43,507 nt of DNA from a virus: the IMG/VR virus record IMGVR_UViG_3300032278_004270, positions 1-43,507 of that record; one strand, given 5' to 3'. The position numbers were made by a program, and so were the translations under genes. The notes beneath the pieces are model-generated. The model was not told where the DNA came from. It did not search any database and worked only from the letters and a program-made list of their open reading frames with translations. Shown in pieces: positions 25,772-32,579 of the stretch. Position 1 is the stretch's first letter. Every line of letters begins with the position of its first letter.

Positions 25772-26428
25772 TTACGCGGTGATACGGTTCGGGCTTGCGT
25801 CCGGCCCTTGGGGCTCATCGCTTGGGAGCGGGTTGGCGATGTCCACGCGGTTCTCATCGCCAGCCAGAGCGGTCAGAGCTTCGTGCATCTGCTGCAGGCC
25901 CTGATAAACGCGCATCGAGTCCATTTGAGTGATGAACCGCGTCCGGTGGCGGGACTCCATCCGTGTCAGCTGCGTGATCGTGGTATCGATCGAGTTGAGG
26001 AGCAGCATCCCGACGGGAGCGTTCATCTGAATCTTCGATTGTGGCGGGAAGTTCGAATCAGTCCCGTCGAAGTGGAATGGCAAATCGAATTCCGCGCCAC
26101 TCTGGCCCTGAACCTCATCGCCTCCGAGCGGCTTCTCGGGCGTCTTGATTTCGTCATTCACATCGATGGCTTCGGCCACGATCTGACCCAGATCTTTGTT
26201 ATCCGGGTTGTAGGTCAGTCGCCGGCGAATCCGATCGAGGTTCACGACATGCTTGAGGAAATGGTTCTTCGTGGTGGTGTCGATGCCGCCACGATCTTTG
26301 AAATCATCATTGCTGACCACTTCCTGACGGAAAATCAGCATCTGCATGATCAACGCGATGAAATGGTGGTTCCGACAGCGAACGATTGCGTTGCGGAAAC
26401 TTTCGATTCCCGGGGCTCCGAATGCCAT
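25772..26428 (-). CDS. Unrecognised protein in the envelope-directed block
   Basis: A 218-residue soluble protein beginning MAFGAPGIESFRNAIVRCRN, helical in most of its length (IMQMLIFRQEVVSNDDF, TTTKNHFLKHVVNLDRIRRR) with no signal peptide. Its C terminus is Pro/Asp-rich. It lies between two exported proteins and is co-directional with them. I recognise no family. The gene overlaps the non-coding extension of the downstream reading frame, supporting the shorter start of that gene. Confidence 0.6.
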   Translation of the reverse strand: MAFGAPGIESFRNAIVRCRNHHFIALIMQMLIFRQEVVSNDDFKDRGGIDTTTKNHFLKHVVNLDRIRRRLTYNPDNKDLGQIVAEAIDVNDEIKTPEKPLGGDEVQGQSGAEFDLPFHFDGTDSNFPPQSKIQMNAPVGMLLLNSIDTTITQLTRMESRHRTRFITQMDSMRVYQGLQQMHEALTALAGDENRVDIANPLPSDEPQGPDASPNRITA

Positions 26429-26439
26429 AACTACACTCC

Positions 26440-28041
26440 TTACGAGGTTTGATGAACTGAGAGCGGCGCGGCTCGATCCACTCGATCCCGAACCCTTCTC
26501 AATAGGTTTTCAATTACTGTTCGCGTCTCCGGTGGCGTGTCTACGTCCCCGAGGAGCGACTCTGTTTCGTCTTGGACAAACATTCCGAAAGCTGCGTCCA
26601 ATAGCGGATCATGTCCATCGAGTTGCCCGTGTCGAACAATCTGACGGAGCTCATCAACGTTGCGTCTCGGAACTGCCGTGGTGGGCGTGCGATCGTTCGG
26701 AAATTTGTTCGCATCCGCTGGCTCACCTCCCTTCTGAGCGGCCTCCTGCTGCTTCGTGGGCTGCTCCTCGGCTTTCTTCCGGGACTGTTGCCGTTCGTGC
26801 TCCTCGGCCTTCAGCTTGGCCATGATCTCATCGAGCGAACGGATGATCTGTTTCGAGTCGTCCGGACAGCCGCAATCGGGAACGGATCCCGTGGCCGGCC
26901 TGTCGGGTTTCGGCTGCTTCGGTGGCTCCTCGGGCCTCGGCTTCTCGGGAGCCGCTTGCCGCCGCTTCCTCCATCGCCGGGCCAGCATCCAGCCAGCCCC
27001 CACGGCCAGCCCTCCCCAGCCCGTAGCCGCAATGCCGAGTTCAGCCGCCGTCCACTCAGCCAGAGCGGACCACGCCCACCGCTTGGCGCCATCGATAAGC
27101 GACCCGCCCGGAGCCGATCGAGTTGGCGGTGGCTCAACGGGCGGGTTCCCGGGAGTTCCGGACGTTGGTTCGGGAGCCGGTGAAATCACGATCGGCGTGG
27201 GCGGTGGAATGGCATCAATCCGGCCCTTCAGTCCGATGATGGCCTCATAGAGAACGCGGTCCCGGCGTTCGGCCTCGGCTTTCGCCGCCTCGATGCGTTC
27301 CCGCTCCTCGGCAATCAACAGCTCGGCCTGTTGCCGCGTGTCCGTGGTGGGCTCCTGTGGCTTCTCTGGCTCCTGCTTCTGCTCCGATGGCCGTTCTATC
27401 GCCGGGAGCGGTTCGGGCTCGGCTGGCTCGGTCTGAGGCACGGGAGAGGTGAAGCCGTCCACCTCATATCCCCACGCAATCAGCTGCTTCGCAATCACGG
27501 GAGAGGGAACCACCTCGGAAACACCATCCACGCCACGCGTATGCAGGCCCACCAGGAACCGGCCGTCCCATGTGTAGAGCCCGCCACCGATCATCCCGGC
27601 CACGCCCCGGAATCGGAACCGATGCCAGCGGAAACTGTCGGAGCGATCCCGAACCGTGGGAATGCAGACGAAACCGAACCGCGGGGGCTCGAATCCGCAG
27701 AACTTCACTTGACAGCCGACGGGAACCTCATCCGGGCAGAGCCGAGCCGTCCCGATGTGCGGAAACGGTCCCGCCACATGGAGCAGGGCCAGACTGTTGA
27801 CACCGTCAGCCCGGGCCAGCGTTCCCGCGTGCCAGACTCCATCAATCCACACTCGAAACGTCTGAGCGTTGCCCACGGCGTGGATGCTGGTCAGCACATT
27901 CAGAGACTGGTCAGCTTCATGGCCGACAGCCACGCCGTTGAAGACGGCCGCGCCGTTCACCTGAATCAGCGTCTCATATCCGTGCTGAGCGTGAGCAGCA
28001 GCCGGACAGAGCAGGATGAGCAGCAGGAAAGCCCGCTTCAT
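26440..28041 (-). CDS. Exported trypsin-fold protein, apparently catalytically dead, membrane-anchored
   Basis: A 533-residue protein with signal peptide MKRAFLLLILLCPAAAHAQ. Residues 20-180 match a trypsin-like fold. His is kept (LTSIHAV, H54), but the Asp position reads NSLALL in place of D-x-ALL, and the serine motif reads GMIGGGL (I151) where GMSGGPL is expected, so proteolysis is unlikely. A Pro/Glu-rich segment, a coiled coil (about 239-262) and a hydrophobic helix (AATGWGGLAVGAGWML) with a basic stop RRWRKRR follow, placing the C-terminal third in the cytoplasm. This is an extracytoplasmic binding module tied to a cytoplasmic charged tail. Its stop lies just before the 218-residue gene; its start is ATGA-coupled to the hydrolase. 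Confidence 0.7.
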   Translation of the reverse strand: MKRAFLLLILLCPAAAHAQHGYETLIQVNGAAVFNGVAVGHEADQSLNVLTSIHAVGNAQTFRVWIDGVWHAGTLARADGVNSLALLHVAGPFPHIGTARLCPDEVPVGCQVKFCGFEPPRFGFVCIPTVRDRSDSFRWHRFRFRGVAGMIGGGLYTWDGRFLVGLHTRGVDGVSEVVPSPVIAKQLIAWGYEVDGFTSPVPQTEPAEPEPLPAIERPSEQKQEPEKPQEPTTDTRQQAELLIAEERERIEAAKAEAERRDRVLYEAIIGLKGRIDAIPPPTPIVISPAPEPTSGTPGNPPVEPPPTRSAPGGSLIDGAKRWAWSALAEWTAAELGIAATGWGGLAVGAGWMLARRWRKRRQAAPEKPRPEEPPKQPKPDRPATGSVPDCGCPDDSKQIIRSLDEIMAKLKAEEHERQQSRKKAEEQPTKQQEAAQKGGEPADANKFPNDRTPTTAVPRRNVDELRQIVRHGQLDGHDPLLDAAFGMFVQDETESLLGDVDTPPETRTVIENLLRRVRDRVDRAAPLSVHQTS

Positions 28042-28652
28042 AGCGTTGCGTGCTCCTCATAGATCCCTTCGTTGACCAGGAGCCGCATGAGTCCCCCCGG
28101 CGTGTACAGATCCGGATCATCGAGCTCGAGGATTCCCAGCCGCATCAGGATCGAGGCAATCATGTCGGAGCAAAACAGATGCTCCCGGCTGAATCCGAGT
28201 AAGCTGAGCAAGCGGGAAGTGACTCGAAGCCCGCTGAAGAGAGCCCCGCGAAGATCGTAGGGCGTTCGCTTCTGCAGGAAGGGAAACAGAATCTTCTTCT
28301 GCAGATATTCAGTGGCCACTTCGTCCATGTCATCGTGGGACACCAGCCGATAAATCACGACCTTGCCGCCCCGGCCCGTGTAGTCGGAAGCCCGATCGTC
28401 GATTCGATGAACCTGAACGCCGCTTCTCTGACGATCCCAGAACAGGCATTTTCGGCCGCACATCGTGGTGGATTCGTACCAGAGAAGCCGAGTCCGGTGA
28501 TAATCCGGAGCCACGAACGCCACGTGTGACGGGCTGAGCTTCAGGCCCTTGGGAGCTCGGAGCCGAGCTGTCACCAGGGATATGAACCGGGATTGGAAAT
28601 CAGTCCCCCAGCAAGCCGCAATGTCCCCGGGCATCGGTTCATATTTGGGCAT
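28038..28652 (-). CDS. Permuted NlpC/P60 (YiiX-like) cysteine hydrolase
   Basis: A 204-residue protein. Start 28652 (MPKYEPMPGDIAACWG) is chosen because AAGGAG lies 7 bases upstream. The circularly permuted papain-fold pattern is visible: PGDIAACWG, then SPSHVAFVAPD with the probable catalytic His, and HLFCSDMIASIL with the probable catalytic Cys. These enzymes cleave amide or ester bonds in peptidoglycan or lipids. There is no signal peptide, as for endolysins released by a holin. It opens the late block, 26 bases after a terminator. A lysis role is plausible but not shown. Confidence 0.6.
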   Translation of the reverse strand: MPKYEPMPGDIAACWGTDFQSRFISLVTARLRAPKGLKLSPSHVAFVAPDYHRTRLLWYESTTMCGRKCLFWDRQRSGVQVHRIDDRASDYTGRGGKVVIYRLVSHDDMDEVATEYLQKKILFPFLQKRTPYDLRGALFSGLRVTSRLLSLLGFSREHLFCSDMIASILMRLGILELDDPDLYTPGGLMRLLVNEGIYEEHATL

Positions 28653-28678
28653 CGGGGGGCTCCTTCCCGCATGGCAAT

Positions 28679-28722
28679 AAAAAAAGCCCGGCACGCGAGA
28701 GGGGTTCTCTCACATGCCGGGC
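28679..28722 (-). terminator. Intrinsic terminator before the packaging/lysis block
   Basis: A 16-pair stem on the minus strand (28722-28707 with 28701-28686, two G-U pairs) is followed by seven T (28685-28679). It would stop transcription from the early side, yet the next gene starts 26 bases later. Confidence 0.85.
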
Positions 28723-28740
28723 CGGTTGTTCCGTTCCCTA
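28718..28740 (-). promoter_or_regulatory. 23-base leader element, copy 2
   Basis: Identical to 18371-18393 and placed the same way, overlapping the first bases of the terminator stem. It lies 10 bases after the -10 box of a good promoter (28751-28779), so it would form the very 5' end of the transcript. It holds AGGGA and ACGGA, both ANGGA-type sites, and a possible terminator-excluding hairpin. Confidence 0.6.
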
Positions 28741-28750
28741 AGCTGCCGGG

Positions 28751-28779
28751 ATTATGCGGGCGGGATGTTCAGATTGCAA
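28751..28779 (-). promoter_or_regulatory. Candidate late promoter
   Basis: On the minus strand TTGCAA (28779-28774), 17-base spacer, CATAAT (28756-28751; five of six bases of the -10 consensus). Initiation near 28745 gives a leader that immediately contains the 23-base element and the terminator. Confidence 0.55.
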
Positions 28780-28811
28780 GTTCTTTTTTATTAGTGCCCA
28801 TTGTGCACAAC

Positions 28812-29066
28812 TCAGATGCCCCGCCCGGTGATGGCTTGGCGAAGAACGAGCCAGACATCGGCCGGAATCATCCGCTCACCAGTGGCGTACTTGTCGACGC
28901 TTGGACGACTTTTGCCGAGATGCTCGACGGCGTCCGCTCGGGACCAGCCGAGATGGTCGAGACAGGCGAGGAAGCCCGGAGCCGGGTCGACCATCTCGCC
29001 GTCGATCAGGCAGACTGGTTGCCCGTAGGAGCTGGCGGCGTGCTTGGTGGTGATCTGAATTTTCAT
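28812..29066 (-). CDS. Small helix-turn-helix protein
   Basis: An 84-residue protein from MKIQITTKHAASSYGQPV. After a short strand pair it has an HTH region: GFLACLDHLGWSRADAVEHL, then GKSRPSVDKYATGERMIPAD, the spacing of Cro/CI-type domains. It probably binds phage DNA. It is the last gene before the terminator and candidate late promoter, so it may regulate that switch; this is inferred from position. Confidence 0.6.
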   Translation of the reverse strand: MKIQITTKHAASSYGQPVCLIDGEMVDPAPGFLACLDHLGWSRADAVEHLGKSRPSVDKYATGERMIPADVWLVLRQAITGRGI

Positions 29067-29108
29067 ACGGTCGCTTCCATTGCCTCCACTCACCATGAGC
29101 GTTCTCTC

Positions 29109-29369
29109 TTAGTTGTCATTTTCCAGTTCTTCGGTCCCCATCTCCACATCGCCGATCAGCGCCTGTAGGCAGTCCGCTTTATCGCTGGCGTCCTGTGTCC
29201 AGAACTGAGCCGTGATCACTCGGCAAGATGTGGCGAGCCATTGCCGGCCGGGAGGAGCCCAGACCTCGATGGTGGTCAGCTTCTCCCCATCCACGGGATA
29301 GGTATCGGCTGTTTTAGTCGCCCCAATCCGCATTAATGCCGTGTTGAGCGTGTTCAGCGCGATGCTCAT
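29109..29369 (-). CDS. Unrecognised small protein
   Basis: An 86-residue protein from MSIALNTLNTALMRIGATKT. ATG 29369 has GAAGGGC upstream; the longer in-frame reading would overlap the previous gene and terminator. The body (IEVWAPPGRQWLATSCRVIT) is a mixed alpha/beta fold and the tail is acidic (GTEELENDN). It follows a weak terminator by 18 bases. No family is recognised. Confidence 0.55.
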   Translation of the reverse strand: MSIALNTLNTALMRIGATKTADTYPVDGEKLTTIEVWAPPGRQWLATSCRVITAQFWTQDASDKADCLQALIGDVEMGTEELENDN

Positions 29370-29388
29370 GCCATGCCCTTCGCGAGAG

Positions 29389-29415
29389 AAAAAAGAGAGC
29401 CCCGCCGAAACGGGG
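29389..29415 (-). terminator. Weak intrinsic terminator
   Basis: CCCCG/CGGGG stem (29415-29411 with 29404-29400) with a 6-base loop, five bases, then six T (29394-29389). A short stem and a gap before the T-tract suggest partial termination. Confidence 0.5.
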
Positions 29416-29427
29416 TGGGAGAGTGAC

Positions 29428-29643
29428 TTAGATGCCTGCATCGATTGCGGACATTGCTTCATCAATCCGTTCCTGATCGACCCAGTGGCCCGCCTGTGGC
29501 CCCTCAATCCAGAGGCTGCCGTCGTCGCTGATCTCAACAGTCTGGCAGTTGAAGAACTGACCGAACCAGTCTTCGACGCGAGATTCTTCCGATTCGTTCA
29601 CGCGGCAGTTATCGAGCCATGTTTTGTTGATCGTTCCAGCCAT
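29428..29643 (-). CDS. Small acidic protein under an operator-bearing promoter
   Basis: A 71-residue protein, MAGTINKTWLDNCRVNESEE, acidic, with an Asp/Glu-rich middle and a C-terminal helix (DQERIDEAMSAIDAG). AAGGGA precedes the start. It is the first gene after the promoter at 29692-29720. No family is recognised. Confidence 0.6.
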   Translation of the reverse strand: MAGTINKTWLDNCRVNESEESRVEDWFGQFFNCQTVEISDDGSLWIEGPQAGHWVDQERIDEAMSAIDAGI

Positions 29644-29691
29644 TGTTCGTTCCCTTTTGCGTTGAGTGTTAAACCGTTGCCTGATGATCTA

Positions 29692-29730
29692 AGTATCGTA
29701 CTTTTGTACGCTGGTGTCAATACAATTGTA
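29692..29730 (-). promoter_or_regulatory. Promoter with two palindromic operators
   Basis: On the minus strand TTGACA (29720-29715), 17 bases, GATACT (29697-29692). Two related palindromes of the form TAC-N4-GTA flank the -35: TACAATTGTA at 29721-29730, and GTACTTTTGTAC at 29698-29709 (GTACAAAAGTAC on the minus strand) inside the spacer. Their centres are 22 bases apart, two DNA turns, as for cooperatively bound repressor dimers. Confidence 0.6.
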
Positions 29731-29770
29731 CGCGATTTCAGAAAATAATCAGAAAACAGTTTCGCCGGGA

Positions 29771-30274
29771 TCAGTAACCGGGGAACTCAGCGGGCTTCAG
29801 GTCTGCCCGAAGATAGAGCGGATGTTGAGGATGTCCGGCCTTCGTGACTTTGAGAGCCATTCCCGAGGGAATCAGCTTCGCCACCTCGATGCAACGTTCT
29901 CGATGCGTGCCGTGGCATCCCCACGCGAAAACGGTGATTGCTGCCCGTTCGTGATCCTCGATCAGCCAGCGGTCTGTCTCCGGGCCGACGGGATCGGCCT
30001 GTTCTTTCATGCCTCGGGGATCGGTTGAACGATAGGCGAAGATATTGGACATGATCAGCCCGCCATATCCCCAATCGCCGGCATAGCGGATGCAACGCCG
30101 AACGGTGGGATCATCGGTGGTTTCGTCAGCCGTGGAGGGGTTCAGGCCGATGAACTGGCAGAGCGGCCGGGATGGCTCCCAGATCCTGACCAGGGAATAT
30201 CGATATCGCCGGCACGGTGAAAAGTGAGCCGTGCGGATTTCTTTGACTCGGGGAACTTCGTTGAGAGTTTTCAT
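29771..30274 (-). CDS. DUF1643 family protein
   Basis: A 167-residue protein with the DUF1643 signature: FIGLNPSTADETTDDPTVRR, then CIRYAGDWGYGGLIMSNIFA, YRSTDPRGM and FAWGCHGTHRER. The family is common in phages and mobile elements; its biochemical role is not established. It overlaps the upstream small gene by ATGA. Confidence 0.85.
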   Translation of the reverse strand: MKTLNEVPRVKEIRTAHFSPCRRYRYSLVRIWEPSRPLCQFIGLNPSTADETTDDPTVRRCIRYAGDWGYGGLIMSNIFAYRSTDPRGMKEQADPVGPETDRWLIEDHERAAITVFAWGCHGTHRERCIEVAKLIPSGMALKVTKAGHPQHPLYLRADLKPAEFPGY

Positions 30275-30483
30275 TGTGCTTCACTTTCGTGTTCGTGTTC
30301 CATTGTCGTGATCATGCCCAGCAACGCGAACTGCTGATGTATCGCGGCTTCCTCGAATCCACTTCGCCAGAGCCGGCTGATGTCGGCCCGGAGCTCCTCA
30401 ATCCGATGCTGGATTTGAGCTGGCGTCTGCTCTCCGGTCAGCTGCTGCAGAATCGTGGCCAGCTTCTTCGCTTCGTTTGACAT
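30271..30483 (-). CDS. Small helical protein
   Basis: A 70-residue protein MSNEAKKLATILQQLTGEQT, almost entirely helical. ATG 30483 is preferred over GTG 30492 because AAGGTGA lies 6 bases upstream of the ATG. It overlaps the end of the preceding gene by 86 bases in another frame, an unusually long overlap. It ends in an ATGA with the DUF1643 gene. No family is recognised. Confidence 0.6.
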   Translation of the reverse strand: MSNEAKKLATILQQLTGEQTPAQIQHRIEELRADISRLWRSGFEEAAIHQQFALLGMITTMEHEHESEAQ

Positions 30484-30844
30484 CCGTTTCACCTTGCTTC
30501 TGAATCCCTACAACGCAAACCTCAACGTGTCGCGATGGCCGGCCAGACAACTCGATTTCCCCGGTTCGCAGATCCCGGAGAAGCTGCTCACATCCTTCCC
30601 GTGTTCCGACTTCGTGAAAGCAAAAGATCCGATTATGAGGCCCGCGAATCATTCGCTTCAGGTCAACAATCGTGTACCAGAAATATTCCGTGGAGAGCTC
30701 TAAATCCTCCTCGGCCTCCTCCACTGAGACTAGTCGATTGAGAATCACGAACAGATCGTCCCGGGCCTGTACCGTGTAGGGCTCCGATTCCTCATAGAAC
30801 GTGACCAGATCTCCCACCGCCACGGTTTCAATTGACCTGCTCAA
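30398..30844 (-). CDS. Unrecognised protein with long overlapping tail
   Basis: A 148-residue protein MSRSIETVAVGDLVTFYEES, with a probable small beta-barrel start (GDLVTFYEESEPYTVQARDD) and a body around FWYTIVDLKRMIRGPHNR. The last 28 codons overlap the next gene and are low-complexity (Ala/Asp/Ser-rich), so an upstream stop may have been lost in evolution. It is ATGA-coupled to the TrpF-like gene. Confidence 0.6.
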   Translation of the reverse strand: MSRSIETVAVGDLVTFYEESEPYTVQARDDLFVILNRLVSVEEAEEDLELSTEYFWYTIVDLKRMIRGPHNRIFCFHEVGTREGCEQLLRDLRTGEIELSGRPSRHVEVCVVGIQKQGETDVKRSEEAGHDSAAADRRADASSNPASD

Positions 30845-31575
30845 TTTTCACCTCCCTCGGTCAGAATCTCCGATCGGTCTGCCACGGCCTCCAGAACGGC
30901 CCGGCACTTCGTGAGATCGAACTCCCCATCCGTGAAGAGCTTCGTTTCCATGTCGATCCAGAACGGCCCACGGGCCAGCTCCCGGATCTTCTCGAGCTGT
31001 TCGGCCACATTGTCCGGGCCGAGGCCCCCAGCCCATCCACATTGCATGTCTGTTCGCGGCAATCGCCATTCGCTCGGGAGCTCACCGGCTCCGTGAGACG
31101 CATCGAACAGCCCGGAGCAACGGAAACGGCCATCCGCTTCGGACATGATGGCTTCATTCACGCCATCGAGTTGAAAGATGATCTCCGGTTCCCATGGGTA
31201 GAGACTGCGGAACGCCTTGAGGATGTGCTCTCCGATCCGGCCCTGATATTCAGCATGCCAGTTCAATTGTGCCCGCTGGAATTCGCAGAGCTTCGGGCCG
31301 AGCGCGTTGCGCAGACTCGAATGACCGGTCCGGATTTCGCGGATGTAGACACCGCAGATATGCAGGGAGAGGTTCACCGGGACACCGGCCATTGAGACGG
31401 CCGAAAGTAAATAATCGATCCACGCCCGTGACGGAAATCGCGTGGAGCCCATCGAGCTTCCCACCAGGATTCCCCATTCGACGAACGGGAATTCCCGGGA
31501 GATGTCAATCAGGTCACCGGGAACCACCGAATCATCGGCCCCGGTGAGTGTCACACATCGCAATTCTGGTTTCAT
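30841..31575 (-). CDS. TrpF-like TIM-barrel protein
   Basis: A 244-residue protein from MKPELRCVTLTGADDSVVPG; AAGGAG lies 8 bases upstream. Alternating strand motifs suit a beta/alpha barrel: VEWGILVGSSMG, VNLSLHICGVYIREI, RAQLNWHA, EIIFQLDG, GLFDASHGAGELP, GWAGGLGPDNVAEQL and PFWIDMETK. The GWAGGLGPDNV strand-loop matches the phosphate-binding loop of phosphoribosylanthranilate isomerase (LAGGLxPxNV). The early catalytic Cys position has LRCVTLTG, in place of the usual K-I/V-C-G. Substrate is unknown; tryptophan synthesis is unlikely for a lone phage gene. Confidence 0.65.
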   Translation of the reverse strand: MKPELRCVTLTGADDSVVPGDLIDISREFPFVEWGILVGSSMGSTRFPSRAWIDYLLSAVSMAGVPVNLSLHICGVYIREIRTGHSSLRNALGPKLCEFQRAQLNWHAEYQGRIGEHILKAFRSLYPWEPEIIFQLDGVNEAIMSEADGRFRCSGLFDASHGAGELPSEWRLPRTDMQCGWAGGLGPDNVAEQLEKIRELARGPFWIDMETKLFTDGEFDLTKCRAVLEAVADRSEILTEGGEN

Positions 31576-31634
31576 TGTGCTGCTCCTTCGACTCATGAAA
31601 TATGGAAATCGATTCAGAAAATGGCCGCTTCGAT

Positions 31635-32069
31635 TCAGCTCTCGCTGTTCGTGTACCCCGGATGCTTCGTTTCCATGTGCGCCTGCAGGTCATCGAAATG
31701 CCGGTTGCAGCAGGGACAGATTCCCCGGGCAATCCTGTTTTTCATCCGCGTGGTGACTCCACGCTGAGCGGACAGCTGCCGGCGCGTCGCGTCCCGATCG
31801 GCTCGAAGCTGGTCAGCTTCTGCCGTCTTGCGGGCGGATCGGTTGCGCTCCCGTTCTAACTCCTGCTTCAGTCGATCCTCCTTCGTGTCGCCAAATGTGA
31901 GATGGTGCCCGTTCGGGCAATAGAACGTCTTTCCGTTATTTCGCCGTTCATCAAGCATCGCCACCGGCATCGCGAAGACAGTTCCGCAAGCGACACATTC
32001 CGTAGTTTCGAGCCGGACTGACGTACTGGCTTGGTTCGTTTGACCAAAAACCGCATCGAATACAGACAT
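31635..32069 (-). CDS. Two-domain zinc-finger protein
   Basis: A 144-residue protein from MSVFDAVFGQTNQASTS. The N-terminal zinc site is CVACGTVFAMP...FYCPNGHHLTFG. A basic coiled region follows (RLKQELERERNRSARKTAEA). The C-terminal ICPCCNRHFDDLQAHMETKH is a C2H2-type finger. I recognise this layout from recurring phage proteins of unknown role, probably nucleic-acid binding. Confidence 0.65.
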   Translation of the reverse strand: MSVFDAVFGQTNQASTSVRLETTECVACGTVFAMPVAMLDERRNNGKTFYCPNGHHLTFGDTKEDRLKQELERERNRSARKTAEADQLRADRDATRRQLSAQRGVTTRMKNRIARGICPCCNRHFDDLQAHMETKHPGYTNSES

Positions 32070-32119
32070 CTCCACTCCCTCCTTCGTCAAAAAGAAACCT
32101 GACATATTGCCGCGTGTCC

Positions 32120-32251
32120 TCAGATTCTTCCGTCTCGCACCCTGATCGATGGGGCATCATTGAAGCCGGTCATGTAGCCCTCTTGCCACACCAGGAAGAG
32201 AATCACCAGGGCCAGAACGGCGAAGAAAATCAATCGAGCCGTTCGCTTCAT
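32120..32251 (-). CDS. 43-residue membrane microprotein
   Basis: MKRTARLIFFAVLALVILFL opens the protein: a basic N terminus then one membrane helix, ending in a charged tail (RVRDGRI). Its ATG overlaps the preceding stop (ATGA at 32248-32251), so translation is coupled to the transposase-derived gene. Function is unknown. Confidence 0.55.
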   Translation of the reverse strand: MKRTARLIFFAVLALVILFLVWQEGYMTGFNDAPSIRVRDGRI

Positions 32252-32550
32252 TGCTTCGCCCTCCCCGTCACGATGCCGCTCACCGCCCCGCGGATCCCCC
32301 GGCCGGCCATTTGAGAGAGGAATTCCATCACCGTCTTTTTTGGCGGGAAATCGTGGGGAAGAAATCGAATGCCGATTCGAGTTCGCCACATATACGCCAG
32401 AGCGTTGATCATCTCCCGACGGTCTACGTCGGTCAGCCCGTTCATGATGCCGCTCACGTAGGGCTTGATTCGCTGCCACTGCTCATCGGTGATGTCACTT
32501 GGATAGCGGTCCCGGAGAGCATTGGATTTGCGGCCTTGAAATGTGATCAT
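32248..32550 (-). CDS. Stand-alone transposase-derived domain (IS5-type, DUF4096)
   Basis: A 100-residue protein with the N-terminal domain of IS5-family transposases: DRYPSDITDEQWQRIKPYVS, then DVDRREMINALAYMWRTRIG and RFLPHDFPPKKTVMEFL. No catalytic DDE domain follows, and no inverted repeats are evident. The frame is intact, coupled by ATGA to the next gene, and well integrated with phage genes, so it looks like a domesticated DNA-binding domain rather than a dead insertion sequence. Confidence 0.7.
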   Translation of the reverse strand: MITFQGRKSNALRDRYPSDITDEQWQRIKPYVSGIMNGLTDVDRREMINALAYMWRTRIGIRFLPHDFPPKKTVMEFLSQMAGRGIRGAVSGIVTGRAKQ

Positions 32551-32579
32551 GGTTTGCCTTTCGATGTCGAAAAAAAGAA

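Noticed and set aside
25096-25857. Longer 253-residue reading of the exported protein
   Set aside because: Start at 25695 gives a signal peptide and ribosome site; the extension overlaps the previous gene.
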